A stretch of DNA of 64,000 bases, from NCBI RefSeq assembly GCF_002999335.1, contig NW_020312122.1, positions 19,626 to 83,625 on the forward strand. The letters run 5' to 3'. Below the pieces are notes generated by a model. That model was given only the letters and a program-made list of their open reading frames with translations, searched no databases and was not told where the DNA came from. Source of the stretch: Cyclospora cayetanensis. Its lineage: Eukaryota > Apicomplexa > Conoidasida > Eucoccidiorida > Eimeriidae. Below are positions 20,901 to 32,620 of the stretch, piece by piece. The stretch's first letter is position 1. Each line of letters begins with the position of its first letter. The position numbers were made by a program, and so were the translations under genes.

Positions 20901-22060
20901 GGGAGGGCAGCCTCTGCTCTCGCTTTCAGGACTGGGCAAGAGATTGTTTGCAGCACTTCCTGCTGCCGCTGCCACAGTGGCATCCACTAGGCTGCGAACT
21001 GGGTGTATGGTCTCTGTCCTGCTGCGCGGCAGAGCAGCCACAGTATCTTGCTGCCGCCCTTGCGGTCCCGAGGGTCCCCCATCACCGCGCAGAGGCAGGC
21101 GCTGCAGATGCGTTGGCTCGACTACATCCCTTGAGGCCTGCTGAGGTGCTGCAGCAGCTTGCATGTCTGAACAACAGCGCGCTGGAGTACCACCAGCAGG
21201 CAGGAGAAAATGAACTAGCAAATGCGGGAAAGGCCTCCGTTGTTCCAGACGATAGTGGGCTCCTGTATCGTCGCATTGCCTTCGGTACTAGGAGAATCTC
21301 CCTATGGACACTCTTTTGTTCCTTTTGCGCAGATCTTATTGAGACCTATATACAAAATCAGCCGCATTTGAAAGAGCAGCGGCAGGAGCAGCAAGCAAAG
21401 CAACAAGGCGTCGCTTCTGCCAAGGCCAGGGGTCGCAGGGGCAAGAAGGGCAGCAGCAATGGTGACTGCGGAGAGGGGGTGCTTGAAGGCAAGTCTTCGA
21501 GCGACCGTCTTCCATTGGAGCTGAAGGCTCTGCAGGACCTGCAAACTGAGGCCGAGACAGGGGTTTCAGAGCGGAGCAAGGGGTCGCCAACTTTGTTACT
21601 GCATCAAATATTCCTTCGCTTCGGTGTGGCACTTGGAACTCTCGAGCACCTGGGCCTTGTTAGGCTCCCCGGCTCTGGTGTCTCCGCTGACGACCTGCTC
21701 TTGCGATCCGGAGAAGCAGGCGGAGCCGATGCAGATGGAGCAGAACCGACGTCAGATATCGAGCAGGCTGGAAACTCGGAGGTTGACAGTGATGAAGAAA
21801 GGGGGCCTGCTGAAAATATTCGGCAGCACCAGGGATCCACTGATGACCATCCATCCGGCACACGAAAGAAGCGATCCCGCAAAGTTGCGCCCGCCCTGTC
21901 GGAGGCCATGCAGCTGCAACAGCAACTGCAAGGTCTCTACCTAACGCGGTGCTTTTTTGGGAGTGTGTATCTCCCCGAGCACCAGGAAGAGCCTAAAACA
22001 AGCCACCAACTCAATGGAGGCGCAGAGCAAATAGAGTCGAATAGAACTAAACAAAATTAG
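17875..22060 (+). CDS. ORC3: ORC3-like origin recognition complex subunit
   Basis: Exon 1 (17875-20329) and exon 2 (20466-22060) are joined by a 136-base phase-1 intron (donor GTACGT, acceptor TTTTTTGCAG), giving about 1349 residues, nearly twice animal ORC3 (about 710). At residues 187-214 FLPVVIMHVGADVEDH resembles the N-terminal strand of ORC3 (P.A.L..GVN..DH). At about 430-560 VLVVVLEELESFAPRVLSQL, PVLVLASAAASA, the LLDPTALRLLQI block and then LRVLKMLLYKFFAEHPFSFL reproduce the order and spacing of the degenerate AAA+ core of ORC3 (D-E/L-E.F...VLQDFI, PL.L.FGIATS, L...LL.I, FI..L...LLEHFY..PLS.L). Near 1197 HQIFLRFGVALGTLEHLGLV fits the C-terminal winged helix. The Walker B site lacks the usual acidic pair, as expected for ORC3. 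CAG runs add Gln, Ala and Ser inserts. ATG 17875 has an AAAATG context. A start further downstream is possible. Confidence 0.8.
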
Positions 22061-24408
22061 CGAAAAGAGATGCATATATACCAAAAATTATTTAAGCGCT
22101 TTATCGAGGTCGCGAAAAGCCTTTTCATTGTAAAGCCCTTGTAGGGCTACTATCGATATGCGGTTCGACGGCTTGACTGAACAGCAATGAGTTCTGAAAG
22201 CTTTCGTTTCTAACTCGTTTTCGTGCCATGGAGTCTACTTTTTTGAATGTTGAGGCATCAAGCTTCTGGCTAAGGATGTCTTTCTTTTGCAGATCCCTTG
22301 CGCACAGATCTGAGAGCCCGCCGGGGCATTTTCTGTAGAATGCTTAACAACACGTGAAGTACCTGTTGCTAATTGGTATTAGCTTAGGAAAAATACAAGT
22401 ATATAGTCCTGGACACCAGGTTGCACACATACAAAAGCCAGGAGTACAAGGACCTGACTCGAGAAAACTAGTAGGCCCAAACTACAACAAACGTCAAGGG
22501 ACAGCAACAAGTCATATTTATGCACGCACGGCTATGCCCAGAGATACACTTATATATATGTATCGCATAGGGGTTACAGTGCCTAGGTTGCTACAGTTTG
22601 TAATTTACTGCCCATAAAAATCCCACAATTCTACATGCAGGCATGCCTTGCTTTTTCCTGTACGGTGCACATTGGATGCTCGGAGCCGTAAATCTTCGAG
22701 CAATATGCTAGGAACTATGGCAATGCATCCCGCCGTCAGTTAGTAGTTGATCAACGCCCAGAGGAGCTCGGGTGTTATGTTATCTTCTCAAAGGCCGGAC
22801 AGCGTGCAATGACCCTTGTGGAGAGGCAACCAGCCAAGTATTCGGGTGTCTTTATATAGTAGTATCAAAGTAAAAGCACCGCTTTTTCTATGCAGTTTCT
22901 TATACAACTATGTATAAAGTGTGGTATGCTCGAGTGGGTGGGATGATACGAATTGCTATTTTCAAGGTGAGAGTTACACTGAATGACGAGAATGACTCTT
23001 CCTGAATTACGTGGAACGGTAATGCATTGATCGAGATAGGGAGCCGAATACCTAAGTAGCATACACAGTGATTATGCACAGCAACACCACCTTAGGCACA
23101 GATGAGTTGGCTACTCACAACCGTTAGATGCTACAGCACCTTTTATCGTAGGAACCTTTTCCTCCGGTGGTCTCAAAGACCACGTGCTTATCCTTTAATG
23201 TAGTGGCTGCGTACGAAAAAGTTGCTTTCTCCTAATGTAGACAATACTGGGAAGCTTTTATGTCTGGGGTGTCCCCTACAAATGGATATGCAGACACCCA
23301 CTGCACAGCCTTCAATGTAGTGGGTGCGCACGAATTTGCTTCCTCCTGTAGAAATAATGAGTAAGCTCCTGAGTCCGCGGCCCGCTACATCAAATGGACA
23401 CGCAATCACGCGGACGGCTGTACATATATACAACTAAGTGCCTGAAACAAGCCTGTGCAAGTTGTCTCTCGAAAGTTCGACGCCTGTGAATGGAGTGCGT
23501 TCGGCCGGGGAAGACGATGCACACTGCAGCAGTGGCAAATAATCGCTTTTGGAAGTTGCCGGAAAAGGTAGTCTTCGTGATCATAAGGAAAACAGCTCTG
23601 CTATCTGAAAAATAGTCGGCCGACAAGTGGACCGGGCCATTTATGACTCGCCATAGTACGGGATCAGGCAACAGTACTCCGTTGTATTCAGTTTCATCGC
23701 GAGTGTGTTCTCCTCCTATCAATAATAGCAGCTGTACACTAAAAGTTCAGGATATTTGAGATTTAAAATATTGTTTCGGAGCATGCACACTTTGATGGTG
23801 GAGGCCTTCGGGAAGCTGCAGAGAACTAGCAGGTAGCGATTGCAGTCTCATGTCAAGCAGCAGCGGCGCCCAAATTGTCTATTTTCAACGGAATCAATCC
23901 TGATCTATTTCCTTTAGCTTCTTCAGGCCATGGGGAAAGCCATGTCATTTTTTTAATACCCAAGGATTCGCGTGCTTTCCAGCCTCAGCCAACCATCTAA
24001 TCCCCCGATTGTTCACCAATTGGGCAGCTGAAGCGAGCTCGACCTTCAACTCCTTCCCCCTTTCTGTTCATCGTTCTGCCTGTTCATGCCTTTTGTAAGT
24101 GTCCAAAGGAGACTTAATCGCCCCGCCAGACAGGCGAATTACATCGTAGGGAACAGGAAGAACGCCGTGACCCAGCACGAGTCGAGACTCATTCACCATG
24201 GGAGGCAACAACAGCACTCGTGAGGAGTAGATCACCAAAATTTGTAGCTCAGAACGAGTTTCATCTATACAGTTCATATAAGAACACTCTCGCTAAGGTA
24301 GAAAGACCTTTTTGTCGTTGTGTGCCCAACATCAATGGTGTAGGCCGTAATCAGTGCGCCTTCGTGAGGCTGTTTTTCTGCCACTATTTGTTGAATATGG
24401 TGCCACAG
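22061..24408. other. non-coding stretch between ORC3-like and EGF genes
   Basis: No domain-bearing exon found. It must include the ORC3-like 3' end and probably the unseen 5' exons or promoter of the EGF protein, whose first visible exon begins mid-protein at 24409. An imperfect tandem duplication sits at about 23195-23420. Confidence 0.5.
23195..23420. repeat. imperfect tandem duplication, unit about 115 bp
   Basis: Two diverged copies follow each other. Both contain AATGTAGTGG(C/G)TGCG(T/C)(A/G)CGAA, then TTGCTT(T/C)CTCCT, then a GTAGA-AAT segment, a GTAAGCTC/GGAAGCTTT segment and an AATGGA(T/C)A(T/C)GCA(G/A) segment. Their starts lie about 115 bases apart. No function is evident. Confidence 0.5.
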
Positions 24409-26130
24409 CGTGCTCGTCTGGCGGGTCGACCTTCTGTGAACACGTTGAGAAGGCCGTGTCATGCCAAAATGGCTCCGACTATTTTTGGTGCAGCTGCCAG
24501 TCGGGCTATGAGCCCGATGGGCAAAACACGAAGGCGACCTGCAAAGGTGAGTCTGAACTTGCGGGGGGTTTTATGCGGGTACAACTCTATTTCCTCTAGA
24601 AATCTTTTCATGCAGCATGGCACCTTTATGAGGAGGCAGACATGCACAACGTACTCACAGAATCTAGTACATTGCATATTCATGCTTAAAAGCCAGTCAT
24701 AGAATTGGCCTCATGGTACAGCTGCTACCCTTGTTCTTCAGATATTGATGAATGTGCGAGAGGCCTCGACAACTGTCAGCAGAAAGGGAGTGACTGCGTA
24801 AACACGCCTGGTAGTTATGAATGTGGATGTGGAACATATCGCGAAGAAAAAGGAGGGACATGCGTCGGTATGCCAGATTAGACGCGTGAATGGCCCATCA
24901 TTCACACACTTTTAAACAGCATCACACACTCTCCGTATATCAAAGTAGCTGGCAGGATCGCCGGGCATGAAATACTCGCATGACAAGTTGTGTTTTCAAT
25001 TGTTATACAATGTTTGCGTTACCTTTTCACAAGGGAAGCAGTCCGCTGTGCTGCATGTAAGTGGATTACAATAGCTTTTACTTTTTGTTTTGGTTGTTCA
25101 GACATTAACGAATGTGCAACCGATAGAGGGGGGTGCGATGAGAACAGTGACTGCATCAACCAGGACGGAGCCAGGCAGTTGTGCCGCTGCCATAAGGGAT
25201 GGACTGGCAATAACGAGGAACCGGGAGTGGCCTGCAAAGGTGAGAGCCCTTTTTAATCAACAATCGACAATGGAACATTACAGCTCCAAATTCAAGCAGC
25301 CACTCCTTATGTTCCAAACTCAGGACCTTAAATACTACAAGCATTTTCGCTTCGTTTTCGGACTCTAACATGTGTCTTCTTTGCCTTTACCTTTCCAGCA
25401 TCGCATATAAATGCTTGAACAAGTGGGTATTGTGAATCATGTCAGATATTAATGAATGCAACGAAAACCCGTCCATTTGCCCCAGCAATGCGGTGTGCAC
25501 AAATCTGCCCGGCTCTTACAAGTGCGAATGTGGGGCTGGTTATGAGCCTGACTCGTCGGGTAGTGGTTGTGTCACTGAGGACTTCTGTGGCACTGGGAAG
25601 AACGCGTGCGATACCAAGTTTGCCACATGCTCTCTGATACCTGGATCCTTCAAGTGCGAGTGCATCTCTGGATTTTATGGAGCAGGAACCGTCAACACAT
25701 GCGAACGTAAGTTTACACTTATTCTACCAGTTTTGCTTTTCTTACGACCGTTAGGACGTCCAGTCATCAGCTTAGGGCATGCAGCTTTTAGTGGCTACTT
25801 TAGGTTTCAAGCTACTTCTCGTTGAGCCCGGAGCTTTTTTTGTGTGAATGCGATGAATACGTAGCTCTTCAGGGCAAGGAAGAATTGGCTTGCACGGTAC
25901 TGGGTCTGACTTGTGGGAGCTACAAAAGTTGCTCAAAGAGCACAACGCAGGTTGGGGCCTGGGAATGCCAAGACAAATCCTCATCCGAGCAGATAGCAGT
26001 CTTTCTCGCGAACGGCGCAACCAGCGATACTCCGGCATGGGTTTGGGCTGTTGTCGTATTGTCAGTCTTTGTGATCTTCCTCGTATCTGGAGGTATCCTA
26101 TGTGCGTATCACAAACCTACTAGAGCAAAA

Positions 26131-26208
<78 letters not shown>

Positions 26209-26636
26209 CTGCGGATGCATGTCCTGTGAATTTCCCTGGGAGAATGCTATATATGCTCTCAATGGGCACATTATATAGGCGTTCAAGCACTACCACACAC
26301 AAAGTAATGTAATTTATTGAAGTGCAAACTAATCCGTAAGATAGCCCTTCGTTTGCGTTTAGTAGGAGCTCTGCTTGTTGCATGAGTTTTATTCGCCAGT
26401 GGAGATGCGCTCGTGGCCTTGTCAATGTTTCACACAGCACAGCGCGGGCATATTATCGAAAAAGCCCTCCCTATTTTAATCGGCAAGTGTTTTACACTGC
26501 AGTCCCTCTTCCCAAAACAGAAGAAGAGGATGAAAGCAAAGCTGCATCAATAAATCAGATATGGTGCTCAGCAGTCATTTCATATGTGGTAACCCACAAA
26601 AAAGGACAAATGAGCAGCATAGGCATTGTAGTATAG
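24409..26636 (+). CDS. EGF-repeat type I membrane protein (microneme/surface adhesin-like), 5' incomplete
   Basis: Exons: 24409-24546, 24742-24867, 25102-25239, 25446-25706, 25865-26092 (or slightly longer) and 26503-26636. Every intron is phase 1, as in shuffled extracellular modules. The first four exons encode five six-Cys EGF domains. Three start DI(D/N)EC, the calcium-binding EGF signature, and contain the C.N..GSY.C.C.(A/S)GY pattern. The next exon has a Cys-rich linker, then a transmembrane segment ([18 protein letters not shown]). The last inferred exon supplies an acidic tail ([15 protein letters not shown]) and ends at TAG 26636. Apicomplexan micronemal adhesins typically combine EGF modules, one TM helix and a short acidic tail, so a role in host-cell attachment or invasion is inferred, not shown. 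The signal peptide and any N-terminal modules lie in exons I could not find. The donor after the TM exon has two phase-1 options (26093 or 26102). Confidence 0.75.
26133..26204 (+). repeat. (CA)36 microsatellite
   Basis: An uninterrupted CA dinucleotide run of about 72 bases starting 40 bases after the TM exon of the EGF gene. I place it in the following intron. If the exon read through, the tail would become an alternating Thr-His stretch. Confidence 0.95.
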
Positions 26637-29600
26637 CTATTTGCTTTCTTCAGATCATTGACAGCCGTAATATGTTTCATCGAACTGAGGCTGTGGCAAG
26701 CCGCGAAACAGCAAACATGCGCACTTGTAAGCGAAACGTCCCCTAAAACCAGCATGTGCATTTCAGTATGCAACAGACAATAGAAATGGCGTCAATACTA
26801 TAGATGACGACGCTATGGGAGAGTACACTTTTCAGGCACTTAGTATTGGAGTGTAAAGGTTTTATTTGCACTTAGTAGGGCAGAATTTCGTTGCTATTGC
26901 TACCGGCACACACCCAAGACAGCGAAGGCCTGTCGCGGTGACGCTGAATCCAGATACCGCTGTACTGACTCCGGACTGTAGGCATGCCCACACCAGCCCC
27001 TCCAGAGTCTGACTTCACATGGTCTCATTTCCACAAACTCAAGTCGTAGCCACCACTTGCGGGATGGCCTTTAGAATGGATCTGTTTTGCCATGATCATT
27101 ATCAACTTGTGGTACACAGTCCACCAGTTGTGCCTAGAATTTGTTACTTGCGGACTTTCCAGTCCATCTAGGCTCATCACAGCCTACCGATATCAGTGTG
27201 CGCGCGCTAGATGCACAGAGGGCCAAACATGCTGTAGAAAACTCATTAGTTCCACTTGTATCGATGGTAAAGAAAGGGCAGCAAGTGATGAGAGAATCGC
27301 CACAGGTTCGAGCCATTGCCTCGCTAGTTTCTTCGTCTGATCGTCCTTCTTTGTACGCTACAGGCCTTTCAATTTACTGAAAGCAAAGCCTCAAGTGGAA
27401 AACGTGCGACTGACCACGGCCTGCCACAACTTAGTGCCTGCACTTTCTGCAGAATTTTCAAGAACACATTCGTTCACTTACAGCCGCTCGTTGAATCTTC
27501 AGGCCATCTGCGGGACTGTTGATTCCGGCGAAGGTCCAGGTAAGGATTGGTGGATCGCTCCTCCTGCTGAACAATAATGGAAGAGACATTCTTCCACTGC
27601 ACTACTACACTTCTCTACTAGTTTTTTTTCACCACAGTAGAGATAATTGATGCAAGCGGTATGCTCACGGCAAAATAGATCCCCAAATATTGTGTGCGAA
27701 TGCACTTTATGGTTCTACCTGCCCTTCAGCCTCTATGGGGTGCGCTGTATTCTGCTCTTGTCAACACACAGGCGGGCTGAGAAGTCATGCCAAAGCCCAA
27801 AGGCCACTATGGGCTGTCTATCCCAAAATAGACTTCAAAAGGGCAAGTGAGGTCTGTAGATTACGTGCGCGAGTGATTTACACTTTCCCGCTACGCGTAT
27901 GTTGAGCGAACCAATTTGCTAATCTGAGCCCGATTGCCTGAATACTCTAATGGCCCTCTCTGTCCGAGAGTCCGCAGACAGAGCCACTCGACAGATTTCT
28001 CCATATCCTTTCCGCAATAAACGGTTCACATGTAAAGGCTGCTTTGAGGGCGCGTGAAGGCTGAGGGTGTCTTTACTTGGACCTGAATAAGGCAGCTGTG
28101 CTGCGCAGGCCACAACGCACCCAACCAGAAAAAATGCAAAGTCAGGAGTAAGGATGCAGCCATGTGCAAGAAGGCACTGCTATAAGCCTGATATAAAGCG
28201 CATCTCAACAGCAAAGTCGAAAAGTGACACTGCCACCGTTCATGCTTCTGTTGGATGCTACGCATGCCCGCATCGACGCTGTAACACTTCACTCTCCTGC
28301 TTTGATCTTGGCGATGTCAGGAAGTAAAAAATTTAAACGCTCATAAAAACAAGTGTTTTAAAGCCCTTTTTTGTGTTATCACGGACGAAAGCTACTGTAG
28401 AGTAAGCCTTAGGTTCAACCGCGTTTCCTTCTCAACCCGAAGTTTGTCTCTAAGTACTTCAGTCTCACTTAGGACGCAGAGACACCGTGGACTCTTTAAG
28501 GCAGCTGGAAGCTCACTGCGCGTGCAAAGATTATCATGCTTTGATTTTAAAGTAGGAACATCGGAAGCACAATACAGAGTTAAGGGGACTCTTGCGGTTG
28601 GGAGTAAAACAGAGTCTCCTGCAAGCGTTGTAAACCCCGGTTTTTAACCCAATGCATAGTAGCCTCTACCAAAGGCAAGCCTTATGCGCTCGCTCTCCCA
28701 GGTGCGTTGGCCTTGTGCACGTGCTTATGATCCCAAATAAGGTATCCGTTTGCAGTACGAAAGCTCACATCTTTGCAATCCGTTTGCAGGCTCTTCTGGA
28801 GCGGTACGCCTCTTGCATATCCTCTGATGCTCCCCCTTGAATGCTGGGGATGGATATAACTGTCCTGGCTTCATATGCTTCATTGGTTTCTTCAACGCGT
28901 TAGGTGAATATGGACACTTAAATGCTGAGTAAAGGGCAAGCAAAGCGGATCGGGCTTCCAGCAATGTGAGGTTGCTGCATATATTATTAGAGAGGGGCCT
29001 TTAGTACAAAACAGGCAAGATATAAATATCAGGAGGACAATCTGTACATCCACCAAGTACCGCCTTCGTTGCCAAGCTCATGGATATCTACATCGCAAGC
29101 CTAAGAATCTTCACTGCACAAAGCCACAAAGATATCAAGTTCTTCCAGGGCTTTCTGCCCATGAAACCTCGTCTGAACCAACAAAAGTGCGTGTAGTGAG
29201 GTCTGCGCTGTAGTGATTGCTACCTGAAGTGTGTCAAACATTAAAATGGCCACCTCTTTTGTGCGCCTTCTTCACAATGTATGTTATCTCGAGTTCTGTT
29301 ACCTAATTGCTTCACAAGCAACCTTGGAAGAAAGCCTTTAGCAAGAGCTAAGCTCGTTAGCACATGCTAGTTCAAACGGCAGCCATGCTCCAGGGTCTGC
29401 GTAAACGCGCTCTTATCCACAAGCTCGGCAGGAAAGTAGAACTTCTGTTCCGCAACATGCTATGAAGCTAATATCCTCACTTTGGCATCTAGGTCTGCCC
29501 CTCCTGCCCCTCTAGCCATCACCCCTCCGTCAAACTTCAGAACGTTTAAAACGTAATCTTACTAAAAGCCGTCCAAAGTGTGTTTACACAGCACATACTC

Positions 29601-31650
29601 AGGAGCTACTGAATCAACACAACAAATTTTGTACATGCAACTAGCCTGTTCTGCCGTAGCCCATCCACATGGGTGGTGTCGCATTAGCCACATTAAGCTA
29701 TGCAGTTCTAATACGTAATGCTTCCTGCTTGGGCCTGCATATAGAGAGCCATTAACTCAGCCTAAATAAATTTCCAGCCTTTCTCCAAGAAGTGCTTCTT
29801 CTGCCCCCATCCACACAGTTTTTGCTTGGGAGAAGGAGGAGCACTGCCAAGGTAGTTGCATGGACTGCTGTATTTGTGCATACAGCCAGTTGCAGAGAGC
29901 TGTACTCAGTTGCATAAAAACTCAGGCACGCATCACCCATCCTTTTACTGCATGCTCTTGGAGCTAGTATACTATATTCTCTGCAGTGCTCAGCCCGTTG
30001 TGTGGCTCCTCATAAAGTCTTCATACGAAGACTCTCTGGAGTGGGCTTACCAACGTTTCGCCAGTTTCAACTACGTGGGTTATATCTGACAAAGAAATAG
30101 GAATAACTACAATTTGATATGGCTGCTAGTGTATGTTATTTGTAGCAGAGGACACTTAGCTCCAAGCTAAAAGGCATCAGTGCTGTGTGCCTGTGCGCTT
30201 TAGGCCGTGTTTCGAAATTAGCATTGTTTGATGCAGGTGGTTAAAGGGGGAACGACACTGATGCACCCTAAGGGCCTCCTCTGTCGCACTTCATGTCAGA
30301 ACCTTCGACATAAGGCCGGCACGAACGGGGGTAAGATATCCTTAAGAGCTGCACCCACTAATTGTGTATAAACTTTTGCTATGGGTTTGGATTTGAAACC
30401 TAGAAAGGGCCTAGAAGCCGGAGCGTCACAACTTCATTCCCAAACCAGCAAAAACATAAAAGACTGTCTTTCAGTGCTCCCCGTTAGAACCATACCCTGC
30501 TTTCCTTGTTCCCTTCCTCCTCAGTATGTCTGCCTAAGGGCAAAGTGGACAGCTGAGGTGCGCAGAGCTGCACCCTCCGTGAATCACAGAGCTTTATGCG
30601 TTCGCTCTCAGTTGCATGTGCAACACCGCGCACAGGAGCGAAGAGCTTTTATTCTCATAGTTTGGGCTAGTCCTCCTCTGTAATAAATGAGTAATATGCA
30701 CAAGTAAGCAACCAAGTCAATTCTCAATGCCTTCTTGGTCAGTATAGCAGGCAGCCTTGAACCTGCCAAAATGCAATTCGGCCTGATACAGTCGATGCTG
30801 CACGGCCCGCTTCCTTAGCTAGACTCGAAGGAAACTAATTGGACAAATCCATTATCTCCGAGTAAGACCGCCATTATCCTATGTATTTTTACACTGATCA
30901 TGAACGCGGATTCGCCTTTCTTCAGCCAAAATTATCTTGACCATTTGTTTGACTGGAGTCGCGCGTAGCTCAATGAAGATCGCAAGAAATTGAGGAAGGA
31001 CGTGGAGGCTTTCGGCGCATTGCTTCTCTCTCGTTAATTTTTTCACAGCGAAGCTTTCAATGGGAAGATAGTCTCAATGCGCGTATAAGGGGGCCAAGAT
31101 GTGGTCCCTCTTCATTTTACGGGTGCTCGTCTGACTCAATTTTCCGGTAGTTTCTGACGGCAAAATCCATTTTATTGGCGTTTCCATCGTTTCTTGAGAG
31201 ATTTAAGCAGCAGGTATCGTATTTCTAGAAGCAGAGACTTGTGTTGGACGGCCTTCATGCAACAGGCAGAGTACCTAACGCCCACCGATCAGGCAGCACA
31301 GCATCCGCAGCAGCAGCTGCTAGCTGCACCCAGCTCCCTTCGCCTCCCTGAGCCTCCACTGCGCCTTTCTTGCTGCTTCTTCGTGTAGTTTATCCCGTGC
31401 TTACGTATCAAAACTCATCAGGTGTCTAATAAGCTCGTACCTCTCTTCAAGAGAACGACATTTTGTAGGGTCACCCTGCTGCTTCCGCTGCTGCTGCTGC
31501 ACACCTGGTCTTCTCTCTGGAAGCACTACTGGTGTTTATGCGCCCCTAAATAGCTGCTGCTGAGTTCTCTGTCTCTTCTTCCAATTTTTCACTGCACTGT
31601 CAGTACACTCGGGCGGTGCTTTTGAAACCTCCGTTTGCGTCTTCCGACGC
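26637..31650. other. repeat-poor stretch without a supported gene
   Basis: Short frames with somewhat protein-like composition occur at 27141-27380 (+), 28026-28292 (-) and about 29032-29197 (+). None has a recognisable motif or a splice-linked neighbour. They may be relic coding sequence or chance. Confidence 0.45.
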
Positions 31651-32620
31651 GATGGAAACCTCCTCCTCAGACTCCGAGGGGGCCCCCCATAAAGGAGCGC
31701 TCCATTGCGCTCTCCAGCCTTCTGATGGGACGCACTCTTTCTGCTCTGGAGTCTCGCAACTCAAAGGAGAAGACCACGGGGGGGCCCCCCTCGGACCTGC
31801 AGCAGGTCTCCGCGTAGAGGGGCCCCCACGCTCCGGCGATCTGATTTCTTTCTTCACCAATAATACCTCTTTTCTGAGACTCAGGGGCCCCTCTGGCGTA
31901 GGGCTGTCGTTTAGGTGGCCTTTAGGCTTCCAAACAGGCATCTGGAAGGCTGGGGAGTGCGACATCTCCGAGGAAGCGCCGTACTGGGAGAGCAAGCCTC
32001 TCATGAGTCCTTCCAAAGAGGCTGCATTCCGCATCGCAAAACTTCCCGCCAACGATGAGGCTGCCTCCCCAACATCTCAGTCTCCGAGTTGGAGCTCCTT
32101 GTTGCTGCCTAAAGCGCACGGAGACGAGGCAGGTCCTTGCGCCCCCTTGGTCTTAGACAGTGAAGGGCGCTATCTGCCGGTGGAGTGCGAGCGCTTGTTA
32201 TTCCTTTCCGCCTTGTTTCTGTGTCTCAATCCAATAGGCGCCTTCTACTTCGGCTGCGTCGGAATGGGCTGCTTGTCTTTGCTTCTCTTCGTGACCTCGC
32301 TGCTGCACTGGTGTCGCCCTCGGCTGGGGTGGAGACGGACGGTGGATATTTTTACAGCTCGCTTCGTAGTCTTGACTTTCTGCTTCATCACAGTAAACTC
32401 GGCACCGCCCCTCGTCTGTACAGTGTATCTGTGGGCCTTCCTCCTCGTCTTGGCTCTGCACGCGCTCGGCTGGCGTTTCGCCAGACACCAGCGGCATTTG
32501 GAAGGAACCCTCTGTCATGTCTGCCTGCACTGCGTCGGGACGGCAGTCAACCTCCTCCTTTTCTCTGCGATTGGAGCCCCCTCTTCGCTCATCCCTGAGG
32601 GATGGGCTGGCCTTTTTTGA
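31651..32620 (+). CDS. polytopic membrane protein, unrecognised
   Basis: A single open frame. In-frame Mets are at 31616 and 31651; I prefer 31651 (METSSSDSEG) because the preceding residues read like leader DNA, giving about 322 residues. The N-terminal half (to about residue 175) is Ser/Gly/Pro-rich and hydrophilic. The C-terminal half has four or five hydrophobic segments. The first is a long one (LLFLSALFLCLNPIGAFYFG and on to CLSLLLFVTSLL). After the basic loop RPRLGWRRTVD come FVVLTFCFITV, VYLWAFLLVLALHALGW and LHCVGTAVNLLLFSAIGA. There is no signal peptide at the start. The layout suggests an integral membrane protein with a cytosolic N-terminal region. I do not recognise the family. 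Confidence 0.65.

Noticed and set aside
27141..27380. 79-codon + frame with protein-like composition
   Set aside because: No recognisable motif and no flanking exons; could be relic or chance.
29032..29197. Short + frame with protein-like text (AFVAKLMDIYIASLRIF)
   Set aside because: No start, domain or splice-linked neighbour; kept only as a note.
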